Assembly (NCBI GenBank): GCA_037481615.1
Contig: JBBFLI010000001.1
Direction: 5' to 3' (one strand)
DNA: 64,000 nt
Origin: SpSt-501 sp037481615
GTDB lineage: Bacteria; Desulfobacterota; Desulfobacteria; Desulfobacterales; SpSt-501
Made by a program: the position numbers and the translations under genes. Positions 8,560 through 16,117 of this stretch are shown here, piece after piece. The number at the start of each line of letters is the position of its first letter. Position 1 is the first letter of the stretch. A model generated the notes under the pieces. It saw nothing but the letters and a program-made list of their open reading frames with translations, had not been told where the DNA came from and did no database searches.

Positions 8560-9587
8560 CCCTCGTAGCAGAGCCCTTTCCGGTAGGCCGGGTTTTCCAG
8601 CCGCTCGGCGAGATCGACCCCGAAGAAATCGGCGACGGGTTGGAGGATCTCCGGGGCGATCTCGAGCACCCGGCGCGCGGCCGCCGTCACCCGTTCGAGT
8701 CCCCGGGCGGTCATCTTGCCGAGGGGCGGACGGCAGCCGCCGGCGGGCATGCCGAGAAGGGCCATGAGCGTCTTGTAGGCGAGAGGGTTGCGCGCGCGGC
8801 AGACGACCTCGCCGAAGGGGGTGCGCTCGGTCGTCTTCACGGTGACCAGCTGGAAGAGCGGCTCGAGCTTGAGGGCGAGCGCCCGCGCCTCGGCGCTGCG
8901 GCCGGCGAGCAGGTGCCCGACCATCTCCCCCACGGCCTTCGGGGCGACGTTCGAGGCGACTGAGATCACCCCTCCGGCGCGGATCCGCGGGTCTTCCATC
9001 ATTTCCACCGTCAGGGGGTCGTCGCCCGACAAGATGAGAAAATCCGATCCGCAGAGCTCGCGCGTGCGCCGCATGTTGTTCAGGTCGCCGGTCGCCTCCT
9101 TCACCGCGCGGATGTTGGGGAAGGCCTGGGAGGCGAGCGCGAGGTCCTCGGGGAGGAGCTGGGTCCCGGTGCGGCCGGGGATGACGTAGGGGATGATGTC
9201 GATTTCGGGGAACTCGCGGGCGACAGGGTAGAGGTACTCGCGGCGGATCTCGAGCGAGCTCGGCCCGTTGTAATAGGGGTCGACCAGCAGCACGGCCCGC
9301 GCGCCGACATGTGCGGCATGCCGCGTGCCCTCGATCGTCTCGCGGGTGCTGTTGCTCCCCGTGCCGGCGATGCACAGGCAGCGGTGGGCGCAGGCGCGGG
9401 CGACGATCTCGGTCACGCGGTTGTGCTCCTCCCAGGTGAGGACGGGGCTTTCCCCCGTGGTTCCCACGGCGAGGATGCCGTTGATGCCGCAGGCGATCTG
9501 GAACTCGACCAGCCGCCGCAGCCCCTCCTCGTCGACCGCATCGTCCCGATAAGGCGTGATGAGAGCGGTATAACAGCCGGGTTGCAT
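8553..9587 (-). CDS. dapA: 4-hydroxy-tetrahydrodipicolinate synthase family protein
   Basis: 344 aa, a (beta/alpha)8 DapA/NAL-family lyase. Schiff-base lysine is K163 in AVKEATGD; GTTGE at 42-46, Tyr107 in DPYYNGP and Tyr134 before the PGRTG loop are the usual active-site positions. It probably condenses pyruvate with aspartate semialdehyde in lysine and peptidoglycan precursor synthesis. At 344 aa it is about 50 aa longer than typical DapA, with an extra C-terminal stretch, so another aldolase or lyase of the superfamily is possible. Divergent from the TPR gene at 9786. Confidence 0.78.
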   Translation of the reverse strand: MQPGCYTALITPYRDDAVDEEGLRRLVEFQIACGINGILAVGTTGESPVLTWEEHNRVTEIVARACAHRCLCIAGTGSNSTRETIEGTRHAAHVGARAVLLVDPYYNGPSSLEIRREYLYPVAREFPEIDIIPYVIPGRTGTQLLPEDLALASQAFPNIRAVKEATGDLNNMRRTRELCGSDFLILSGDDPLTVEMMEDPRIRAGGVISVASNVAPKAVGEMVGHLLAGRSAEARALALKLEPLFQLVTVKTTERTPFGEVVCRARNPLAYKTLMALLGMPAGGCRPPLGKMTARGLERVTAAARRVLEIAPEILQPVADFFGVDLAERLENPAYRKGLCYEGY

Positions 9588-9611
9588 GGCCGCCTCCTTC
9601 TGGCGTGGGGT

Positions 9612-9666
9612 GCAAAGCGTTTGCTTCCCTGGGTGCTCAGGTAGGGAAAAGGCGGCTCGAAGTCAA
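9612..9666 (-). promoter_or_regulatory. Candidate dapA promoter with operator-like palindrome
   Basis: Minus strand TTGACT (9666-9661), 17-bp spacer, TACCTG (9643-9638). Just downstream of the predicted start of transcription is a 5-3-5 palindrome, GCAAA-GCG-TTTGC (9612-9624), placed where a repressor could act. Confidence 0.35.
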
Positions 9667-9692
9667 GCGCAAACCCTCGCGGCATCCCGGCC

Positions 9693-9721
9693 TGGACACG
9701 GCCGCCGATCCCCGCTAAGCT
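9693..9721 (+). promoter_or_regulatory. Candidate promoter for the TPR gene
   Basis: TGGACA (9693-9698), 17-bp spacer, TAAGCT (9716-9721), about 65 bp upstream of the ATG at 9786. Confidence 0.35.
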
Positions 9722-9785
9722 GAGGCCGCTCAGCGAAAGCATCGATCGCCGCATGGATCTCCGATCCCGAGGATTCCCGCCGACC

Positions 9786-10439
9786 ATGGAAAAGCCGAAA
9801 AGCGTCGAAGAGTACATCGCGCAGCAGAAACACGCTGTGGACAAGAACCCCGAGTGCGGCAACGCCCACTACAACCTCGCCGTGGGCTATCTGGGCCAGC
9901 GCCGCCTGGAGGACGCCGAGCGCGAGCTGCTCGAGGCGATCGAGTGCAGCCCCAACCTCGCCGAGGCCTACGTGCTCATGGGCGGGATCTGCCTCAGCCG
10001 GGGCGATCTCGACGGTTGTCTCTCTTGGAACCGCCGGGCGATCCAGGTGCGGCCGGGTTTTTCCGAGGGCTACGGCAACATCGGGTTCGTCGAGCTGCAA
10101 CGCGGCAACGTCGACGAGGCCATCCGCAACCTCGAGCGCGCCACCTTCTTCAATTTCCGTTACATCCAGGCCTTCGCCAACCTCGGGGCGGCCTACCTGA
10201 TGAAGGGCCGGATCGACGAGGCGATCGAGGCCAGCCGCAAGGCCCTGGTGCTTGCCCCCGAATTCGCCCCCGCGCACAACAACCTCGCCATCGCCTACCT
10301 CGAAAAGGGCGAATTCGCTCTCGCCATCCGGCACTGCGACCAGGCGATCGCCCACGGCTACGAGGTGGCCGAGCCGATCCGCCGCGAAATCGAAGAACAC
10401 CGCGCCCGCCTGCAGGCCTCAGAGAAAGGGGTGGAGTGA
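9786..10439 (+). CDS. Tetratricopeptide repeat protein
   Basis: 217 aa from ATG 9786; a start 33 bp earlier is possible but lacks a better ribosome-binding site. Almost the whole chain is TPR units of 34 residues: NAHYNLAVGYLGQRRLEDAE, LAEAYVLMGGICLSRGDLDG, FSEGYGNIGFVELQRGNVDE, YIQAFANLGAAYLMKGRIDE and FAPAHNNLAIAYLEKGEFAL open successive repeats. No signal peptide or membrane helix, so it is a cytoplasmic protein-interaction scaffold. Its stop overlaps the GTG start of the next gene (GTGA), so the two are translationally coupled. Their position directly ahead of dsrAB suggests a link to sulfite reductase (inference); no partner can be named from sequence. Confidence 0.82.
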   Translation: MEKPKSVEEYIAQQKHAVDKNPECGNAHYNLAVGYLGQRRLEDAERELLEAIECSPNLAEAYVLMGGICLSRGDLDGCLSWNRRAIQVRPGFSEGYGNIGFVELQRGNVDEAIRNLERATFFNFRYIQAFANLGAAYLMKGRIDEAIEASRKALVLAPEFAPAHNNLAIAYLEKGEFALAIRHCDQAIAHGYEVAEPIRREIEEHRARLQASEKGVE

Positions 10440-11602
10440 GCCGGCCGGAAATTCTCCGCTTCCTGGAAACCGAGCGGTTCCCCGTCACGCCGGAGCACCC
10501 CGCCTGGGGAAAGCCGCTTCCCCGGAAACCCGGCCCGGGATCCGGCGCGTCGGCCGCCGCGGCGTACCCGACCGTCGGCGACTATTTCGGCGCCCTGGAG
10601 GGCTTCTGCCGGGGGGAGGGAAGGGGGTTGCTCGCGCAACTGCACCATCGCGCCGCGGCGGCCGAGGCCCCGCTCGAGGAGATCCGCATCTTCCTCTCCC
10701 GGCACGGCGCCTTTTACCACCCGGCGCGCCTCGTGACCCGCGGGGGGGGATGCGCCGGCGAGTGGGTGGTGAACGTCGCTTACGCGGCGGAGGCCCGGCG
10801 GATGCTTGAACGCGAGACGGCGATCCTTTCGCGGCTGCGGGCGGAAACCGGCCTTCCCTTTCTGCCCGAGGTCTGCGGCTGCTTTGCCATCGCGCCGCCG
10901 ACCGGGCCCCCCTGTTCCCTCTGGGTGGGCGAGTGGTTTTCCGGGTTCTGCGAGTTTCACCTCCACCGGGCGGACCCCGGGGGAACGCCCCGCCCCGTGC
11001 TCTGGGAGGAGGGGGGAAGCCGGGTCGAACTCGAGCCGCAGGCGGCGCGGGCGATCTACCGCGAGGCGGCGCGCATCCTCACGCTGTATCTGCGCCTGGA
11101 GAGCTTCGAGGAGATCGCCCTCTGGCACCACGCGGCGGGCGACTTCGTCGTGCGGCCCGGCGCGGGGGGGGCCGAGGTGCGGTTGACCACCGTGCGGGAC
11201 TACCGGCCCCTCTTCGGCGGCTCGGCGGGCGTGGGGGAGGGGATCGCCGCGAGGCTCGAGCGGCTGCTCCTCTTTTTCCTCGCCCTCTCGCTCCACACCC
11301 GGCTCGACCGCCTGGACGGGACCGGCGATTTCGTGCTCGCCCCGGAGGAGACGGTCTCCGCCACGCGCGAGGGCGTACTCGCCGCACTCGCCGCCAAGTC
11401 CGAAGGTTTTCCGTTGGCCGAGGCCTTCGCCGCCTTTCTCGCTTCCTGCAACGCGGAAGATCTCCTGGACCTCTGCCGCGCCATCGTCGCCCGGCGCTAC
11501 GTTCCCGGAAGCCCGGAGAGGCTTCTCTTGGAGGCCGAGCTTCCCGCCCATGCGGCGGCACTTCACCGGGCCGCACGGCAGGAGGCGATCCCCCCAAGAT
11601 AG
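10436..11602 (+). CDS. Unrecognised protein coupled to TPR gene, possible kinase-like fold
   Basis: 388 aa from GTG 10436, which overlaps the stop of the TPR gene. I do not recognise a named family. The order of segments resembles a protein-kinase or aminoglycoside-phosphotransferase fold: a strand then helix with LERETAILSRL (124-134), FLPEVCGCF (142-150), a hinge-like SLWVGEWFSGF (161-171), a long helix 202-224, then WHHAAGDFVV (230-239) followed by VRLTTVRDY (248-256), which could be a degenerate catalytic loop and metal-binding strand. The classical HxDxxxxN and DFG residues are not clearly preserved, so it may be a pseudokinase. No signal peptide or membrane span. It lies 277 bp ahead of dsrA, separated by the dsr promoter. 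The fold is inference. Confidence 0.6.
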   Translation: MSRPEILRFLETERFPVTPEHPAWGKPLPRKPGPGSGASAAAAYPTVGDYFGALEGFCRGEGRGLLAQLHHRAAAAEAPLEEIRIFLSRHGAFYHPARLVTRGGGCAGEWVVNVAYAAEARRMLERETAILSRLRAETGLPFLPEVCGCFAIAPPTGPPCSLWVGEWFSGFCEFHLHRADPGGTPRPVLWEEGGSRVELEPQAARAIYREAARILTLYLRLESFEEIALWHHAAGDFVVRPGAGGAEVRLTTVRDYRPLFGGSAGVGEGIAARLERLLLFFLALSLHTRLDRLDGTGDFVLAPEETVSATREGVLAALAAKSEGFPLAEAFAAFLASCNAEDLLDLCRAIVARRYVPGSPERLLLEAELPAHAAALHRAARQEAIPPR

Positions 11603-11693
11603 CGTGCCCCCGCCGCGCCGGGCCCCAACCCGCGGTGGGTCGTAAAGCCCCCTATTTGCAAGGCGACACAGGCAGTTAAGAGCGGCTTTTTTA

Positions 11694-11723
11694 TTGACAA
11701 GCCGCGGCCTTTGATTCTATAGC
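11694..11723 (+). promoter_or_regulatory. Predicted dsrABD promoter
   Basis: Perfect TTGACA (11694-11699), 18-bp spacer, TATAGC (11718-11723). Transcription would begin near 11730, giving a leader of about 150 nt before dsrA. This is the best sigma70 match in the 277-bp gap 11603-11879, and the flanks are AT-rich relative to the window. Confidence 0.6.
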
Positions 11724-11774
11724 TGCACTCTGGCTTTTTTCCGAATTTCCTTCTCCATCCAGACCACGAGTGCA
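11724..11774. repeat. Inverted repeat overlapping the dsr transcription start
   Basis: TGCACTCTGG (11724-11733) is complementary to CCAcGAGTGCA (11764-11774) with one unpaired C, a 10-bp imperfect inverted repeat spaced by 30 bp. It begins right behind the predicted -10 box, so it could be a pair of operator half-sites or, if transcription starts slightly upstream, a 5'-end hairpin on the dsr message. Confidence 0.45.
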
Positions 11775-11879
11775 ACCTTGACGGCATGGATCCCGAATCG
11801 AGAGGAGGTGAAGGATTTTTAGGGGTTCTCGGGGTGGTTCCGACAGCGTACTCATCAACCTGACACGGAGGTAGAGAGC

Positions 11880-13193
11880 ATGGCAAAACATCCAACTCCC
11901 CTGCTGGACCAGCTCGAAAGCGGTCCATGGCCGAGCTTCGTTTCGGACCTCAAAGCGTTGGCGGAGCATCGTGCCAAGACGGCATCCAAGATCGAGTACC
12001 AGATCCCGGTCGAGGTGGTCGACGACATCCTGGGCCTGCTGGAGCTCACCTACAAGGACGGCTGCACGCACTGGAAACACGGCGGCATCGTGGGGGTCTT
12101 CGGCTACGGCGGCGGCGTCATCGGCCGCTACTGCGACCAGCCCGAGAAATTCCCCGGCGTCGCCCACTTCCACACCATGCGGGTGAACCAGCCCGGCGGC
12201 AAGTTCTACAAGACCGAATACCTCCGCCAGCTTTGCGATCTGTGGGATTTCCGCGGCAGCGGCATCACCAACATGCACGGCTCGACCGGCGACATCATCT
12301 TCCTCGGAACCACGACCCCGCAGCTCGAGGAGATCTTCTACGAGCTCACCCACAAGCTGAATCAGGATCTCGGAGGCTCGGGCTCCAACCTGCGCACCCC
12401 CTCGGACTGCATCGGTCAGGCGCGCTGCGAGTGGGCCTGCTACGACACCCAGGATCTCTGCTACCAGCTCACCATGGACTACCAGGATGAGCTGCACCGC
12501 CCGGCCTTCCCCTACAAGATGAAGTTCAAGTTCGACGGCTGCCCGAACTGCTGTGTGGCCTCCATCGCCCGCGCCGATTTCTCCTTCATCGGCACCTGGC
12601 GCGACGACATCAAGATCGACCAGGAGGCGGTCCAGGCCTACATCGGCGGCGAGCTCAAGCCCAACGCCGGCGAGCACAGCGGCCGCGACTGGGGCAAGTT
12701 CGACATCCAGAAGGAAGTGATCCGCCTCTGCCCCACCCAGTGCATGTGGATGGAAGGCAAAAAGCTCATGATCGACAACAAGGAGTGCAACCGCTGCATG
12801 CACTGCCTGAACGTCATGCCCCGCGCGCTGCGCATCGGCGACGACCGGGGCCTCTCCATCCTCGTCGGCGCCAAGGCCCCGATCCTGGACGGCGCGCAGA
12901 TGGGCTCGCTGCTCGTCCCCTTCATCAAGGTCGAGCCGCCCTACGACGAGATCAAAGAGATCATCGAGAAGATCTGGGACTGGTGGATGGAAGAGGGCAA
13001 GAACCGCGAGCGGCTGGGCGAGTTGATCAAGCGCCAGGGCTTCCAGAAGCTGCTCGAGGTGACCGGCATCCAGCCCGATCCGCGGCACGTGAAGGAGCCG
13101 CGCTCCAACCCCTACATCTTCTGGAAGGAAGAGGAGGTCGAGGGCGGCTGGACGCGCGACATCAACGAGTTCCGCAAACACCATCTGCGATAA
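11880..13193 (+). CDS. dsrA: Dissimilatory sulfite reductase alpha subunit
   Basis: 437 aa; ATG 11880 follows GGAGG. DsrA pairs with DsrB in an A2B2 cytoplasmic enzyme that reduces sulfite in the last step of sulfate respiration. The siroheme-[4Fe-4S] ligand set is present as C177-x5-C183 (DCIGQARC) and C221-x3-C225 (CPNCC). The inserted ferredoxin domain supplies C284 in LCPTQC and C303-x2-C306-x2-C309 (CNRCMHC). Length and motifs are those of the reductive bacterial type, and the downstream dsrD supports this, since oxidative (rDsr) loci generally lack dsrD. dsrB follows after 12 bp. Confidence 0.98.
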   Translation: MAKHPTPLLDQLESGPWPSFVSDLKALAEHRAKTASKIEYQIPVEVVDDILGLLELTYKDGCTHWKHGGIVGVFGYGGGVIGRYCDQPEKFPGVAHFHTMRVNQPGGKFYKTEYLRQLCDLWDFRGSGITNMHGSTGDIIFLGTTTPQLEEIFYELTHKLNQDLGGSGSNLRTPSDCIGQARCEWACYDTQDLCYQLTMDYQDELHRPAFPYKMKFKFDGCPNCCVASIARADFSFIGTWRDDIKIDQEAVQAYIGGELKPNAGEHSGRDWGKFDIQKEVIRLCPTQCMWMEGKKLMIDNKECNRCMHCLNVMPRALRIGDDRGLSILVGAKAPILDGAQMGSLLVPFIKVEPPYDEIKEIIEKIWDWWMEEGKNRERLGELIKRQGFQKLLEVTGIQPDPRHVKEPRSNPYIFWKEEEVEGGWTRDINEFRKHHLR

Positions 13194-13205
13194 AGGGGGC
13201 GAGCC

Positions 13206-14351
13206 ATGGCGTTCATTTCTTCCGGATACGATCCCAAGGAGCCGATGAAGGACCGCATCACCGACATCGGCCCGCGCAAATACGACGAGTTCTACCCGCC
13301 GATCATCGCCAAGAACAAGGGCAAGTGGCTCTACCACGAGTACGTGAAGCCGGGCGTCTTCTACCACGTGGCCGAGTCGGGCGATAAGGTTTACACCGTG
13401 CGCGTGGGCGGGGCGCGGATCATGTCCACGCTGCTCATCCGCGAGATCTGCGAGATCGCCGACAAGCACTGCGGGGGCTACGTCCGCTGGACGACGCGCA
13501 ACAACATCGAGTTCATGGTGGACGACGAAAAGAAGGTCGACCCCCTGATCCAGGATCTCGAGAGCCGCAAGTTCAAGGCGGGGAGCTACAAGTTCCCCGT
13601 CGGCGGCACCGGGGCGGGCATCACCAACATCGTCCACACCCAGGGCTGGATCCACTGCCACACCCCGGCGACCGACGCCTCCGGGCCGGTCAAGGCGACG
13701 ATGGACGTCCTCTTCGATGACTTCAAGAACAGCCGCCTGCCGGCCAAGCTGCGGGTCTCGCTCGCCTGCTGCCTCAACATGTGCGGCGCGGTGCACTGCT
13801 CGGACATCGCCATCCTCGGCTACCATCGCAAGCCGCCGATGATCGATCACGAGTACCTGGACAAGATGTGCGAGATCCCGCTCGCCATCGCCGCCTGCCC
13901 GACGGCCGCGATCAAGCCGGCCAAGGTCGAGGTCGGCGGCCAGAAGGTGAACAGTGTCGCCATCAACTACGACCGCTGCATGTTCTGCGGCAACTGCTAC
14001 ACGATGTGCCCGGCGCTGCCGCTCGCCGACAAGGAAGGCGACGGCATCGTCATCATGGCCGGCGGAAAGGTCTCCAACCGCATCAGCCCGCCGAAGTTCT
14101 CCAAGGTCGTCGTGGCCTTCATCCCCAACGAGCCGCCGCGCTGGCCCAAGGTGACGGCCACGATCAAGAAGATCGTCGAAGTCTACGCCGCCAACGCGAG
14201 AAAATACGAGCGCCTGGGCGAGTGGGCGGAGCGGATCGGCTGGGAGCGTTTCTTCGAGAAATGCGAGCTGCCCTTCACGCACCACCTGATCGACGATTTC
14301 CGCGACCCCGCCTACTACACCTGGCGGCAGACGACGCAGTTCAAGTTCTAA
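13206..14351 (+). CDS. dsrB: Dissimilatory sulfite reductase beta subunit
   Basis: 381 aa; ATG 13206 follows GGGGGCGAGCC. Cysteines C151, C188, C189 and C193 (ACCLNMC) correspond to the siroheme-[4Fe-4S] ligand pattern of DsrB. The ferredoxin insert has C258-x2-C261-x2-C264-x3-C268 (CMFCGNCYTMC). As in other sulfite reductases, the beta subunit is expected to carry the catalytically active siroheme. It is co-transcribed with dsrA; a strong hairpin separates it from dsrD. Confidence 0.98.
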   Translation: MAFISSGYDPKEPMKDRITDIGPRKYDEFYPPIIAKNKGKWLYHEYVKPGVFYHVAESGDKVYTVRVGGARIMSTLLIREICEIADKHCGGYVRWTTRNNIEFMVDDEKKVDPLIQDLESRKFKAGSYKFPVGGTGAGITNIVHTQGWIHCHTPATDASGPVKATMDVLFDDFKNSRLPAKLRVSLACCLNMCGAVHCSDIAILGYHRKPPMIDHEYLDKMCEIPLAIAACPTAAIKPAKVEVGGQKVNSVAINYDRCMFCGNCYTMCPALPLADKEGDGIVIMAGGKVSNRISPPKFSKVVVAFIPNEPPRWPKVTATIKKIVEVYAANARKYERLGEWAERIGWERFFEKCELPFTHHLIDDFRDPAYYTWRQTTQFKF

Positions 14352-14365
14352 ACCGCATCCAACCC

Positions 14366-14398
14366 CGCGGGGGGCGGCCCGGCGTGCCGCCCCCCGCG
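14366..14398 (+). other. dsrB-dsrD intercistronic hairpin
   Basis: A perfect 13-bp GC-only stem (CGCGGGGGGCGGC at 14366-14378 against its complement at 14386-14398) with a 7-nt loop, lying 15 bp after the dsrB stop. There is no T-run, so it is more likely an mRNA 3'-end stabiliser or processing site than an intrinsic terminator; it could let dsrAB outrun dsrD in abundance. Confidence 0.6.
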
Positions 14399-14421
14399 CA
14401 AGCGACCAAGGAACCCGGACC

Positions 14422-14661
14422 ATGGATTACGCGGAAGCAAAGGCCAAGATCGTCGAAGAGCTGACCAAGAAGCTCAAGACCAAATCCAAGTTCTACTTCA
14501 ACGACCTCGCCGACATCCTCGGCCTCAAACCGCGCGAGGCGAAGAAGCTGATCAACGACATGGTGGCCGACGGCACCCTCGAGTACTGGTCGAGCGGCAG
14601 CACCTCCATGTACGGCCTGAAGGGCACGGGCAAGCAGGCGGCGGCGGAGCACGAAGCCTGA
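14422..14661 (+). CDS. dsrD: DsrD, small winged-helix activator of sulfite reductase
   Basis: 79 aa. The fold is a winged helix: an N-terminal helix with KAKIVEELTKKL, FNDLADILGLKPREAKKLINDM as the HTH, and a wing with LEYWSSGSTSMYGLKG. DsrD is found with reductive dsrAB and has been reported to stimulate DsrAB rather than act as a classical DNA-binding regulator. The C-terminal tail (KQAAAEHEA) is short and polar. It lies 70 bp after dsrB, beyond a hairpin. Confidence 0.95.
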   Translation: MDYAEAKAKIVEELTKKLKTKSKFYFNDLADILGLKPREAKKLINDMVADGTLEYWSSGSTSMYGLKGTGKQAAAEHEA

Positions 14662-14695
14662 TCCCCCTCTTTCGGGCTCCCCTCCGGCGGCGCTC

Positions 14696-16117
14696 ATGCA
14701 GCAGCCTGCAACGGGTCTCCGCCCGCGGCTGGTCGTCGCCGCGCTCCGCGGCGGCGCAGGAAAGACGATCCTGACCGTCGGACTCGTCGCCGCCCTGCGC
14801 GACCAGGGAGAGGATGTCGCCGTCTTCAAGAAGGGACCCGACTACATCGATGCGGGCTGGCTCGCCCTCGCCGCGGGCCGGCCCTGCTACAATCTCGACA
14901 CCTACCTCCTGCCCGCGGCGGCGGTCCGCAGCTCCTTTTCCTGCCACAGCCGAACGGCTACCCTCGCCCTCGTCGAGGGCAACCGCGGCCTCTTCGACGG
15001 CATCGACCTTGACGGCGCAACCAGCACGGCGGAACTCGCCAAGCTGCTCGAAGCCCCGGTGCTCCTCTGCCTCGACGCGACGAAGACGACCCGCACGCTC
15101 GCCGCCGTCGTCGCCGGTTGCCGGAACTTCGACGCCCGCCTGCGTCTTGCCGGGGTCGTCCTGAACCGCGTGGCCGGCAGCCGGCACGAATCGATCTGCC
15201 GGCGAAGCATCGAGCACTACGGGGGGCTGCCGGTCCTCGGCGCGCTGCCGCGCTTCGAGGAACCGCTCTTCCCCGAGCGGCACATGGGGCTCGTTCCGAC
15301 CCCCGAGCACGGCTGGGCCCCCCAAGCGGTGGGGAAGGTCCGTGAATTCGTGGCCGCGCACGTCGACCTCGCGGCCGTGAAGGAAGCGGCGTCCCGGGCG
15401 GTCCCCCTGGAAGAGTCTTCCGCCGACCGTCCCGGCGCGGCCGGAGGCCGCATCCCCCCGGCCGCGGTGCGGATCGGCGTTTTCCGCGACGCCGCCTTCC
15501 AATTCTACTACCCCGAAAACCTCGAGTCGCTGGAGGCGGCCGGGGCGGAGCTCGTTTTCTTGAGCCCCCTCACTCTCGGGGAGGCCGAGCTCGAGCGCAT
15601 CCACGCCCTTTACATCGGTGGCGGATTCCCCGAAACCCACGCCGGCGAGCTCTCCGCCCATGTCCGCGCCCGGGTGTGTTTGCGGGGGCTTGTCGAGGAA
15701 GGGCTTCCGGTCTATGCCGAGTGCGGCGGCCTGATGTATCTCGGCCGCGAACTCGTCACGGAAAAAGGCCGCTACGCCATGGCCGGGGTGCTGCCGCTTT
15801 CCTTCGAGATCTGCCGACGCCCCCAGGGGCACGGCTACACGCGTCTCGAGGTCGTCGGCGAAAACCCTTTCTTCGCGCGGGGAACGGAGATTCGCGGGCA
15901 CGAATTCCACTACTCGCGGGCGATCGAATGGGCCGGCGAGGAGAAAATGCTCGTCTTTCGCATGCGCCGCGGCGTGGGCATCGTGGGCGACCGCGACGGG
16001 ATCACCCACCGGAATGTCTTGGCCACCTACACCCATGTTCACGCCCTGGGAACCCCCGCCTGGGCCGAAGCCCTCGTGCGTCGGGCGGCCGCCTTCCGTG
16101 ACTCCCGAGGACGCTGA
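14696..16117 (+). CDS. dsrN: Cobyrinate a,c-diamide synthase family amidase (CbiA/DsrN)
   Basis: 473 aa. The N-terminal P-loop domain has RGGAGKT near residue 20 and KKGPDYIDAGW near 45; the C-terminal class I glutamine amidotransferase-like domain carries the nucleophile Cys343 in YAECGGLMYL and a late THVH segment. CbiA uses glutamine and ATP to amidate side chains a and c of cobyrinate. In dsr loci the homologue DsrN is thought to amidate siroheme for DsrAB, and the position right after dsrD supports that here. It could also serve cobalamin synthesis. It begins 34 bp after dsrD, and its last 20 bp overlap the next gene. Confidence 0.88.
   Translation: MQQPATGLRPRLVVAALRGGAGKTILTVGLVAALRDQGEDVAVFKKGPDYIDAGWLALAAGRPCYNLDTYLLPAAAVRSSFSCHSRTATLALVEGNRGLFDGIDLDGATSTAELAKLLEAPVLLCLDATKTTRTLAAVVAGCRNFDARLRLAGVVLNRVAGSRHESICRRSIEHYGGLPVLGALPRFEEPLFPERHMGLVPTPEHGWAPQAVGKVREFVAAHVDLAAVKEAASRAVPLEESSADRPGAAGGRIPPAAVRIGVFRDAAFQFYYPENLESLEAAGAELVFLSPLTLGEAELERIHALYIGGGFPETHAGELSAHVRARVCLRGLVEEGLPVYAECGGLMYLGRELVTEKGRYAMAGVLPLSFEICRRPQGHGYTRLEVVGENPFFARGTEIRGHEFHYSRAIEWAGEEKMLVFRMRRGVGIVGDRDGITHRNVLATYTHVHALGTPAWAEALVRRAAAFRDSRGR

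Noticed and set aside
11786..11863. A 25-codon frame in the dsrA leader (starts ATGGATCCC)
   Set aside because: No ribosome-binding site, no codon bias toward any amino acid relevant to sulfur metabolism, and no terminator after it; unlike the argG leader there is no supporting architecture.
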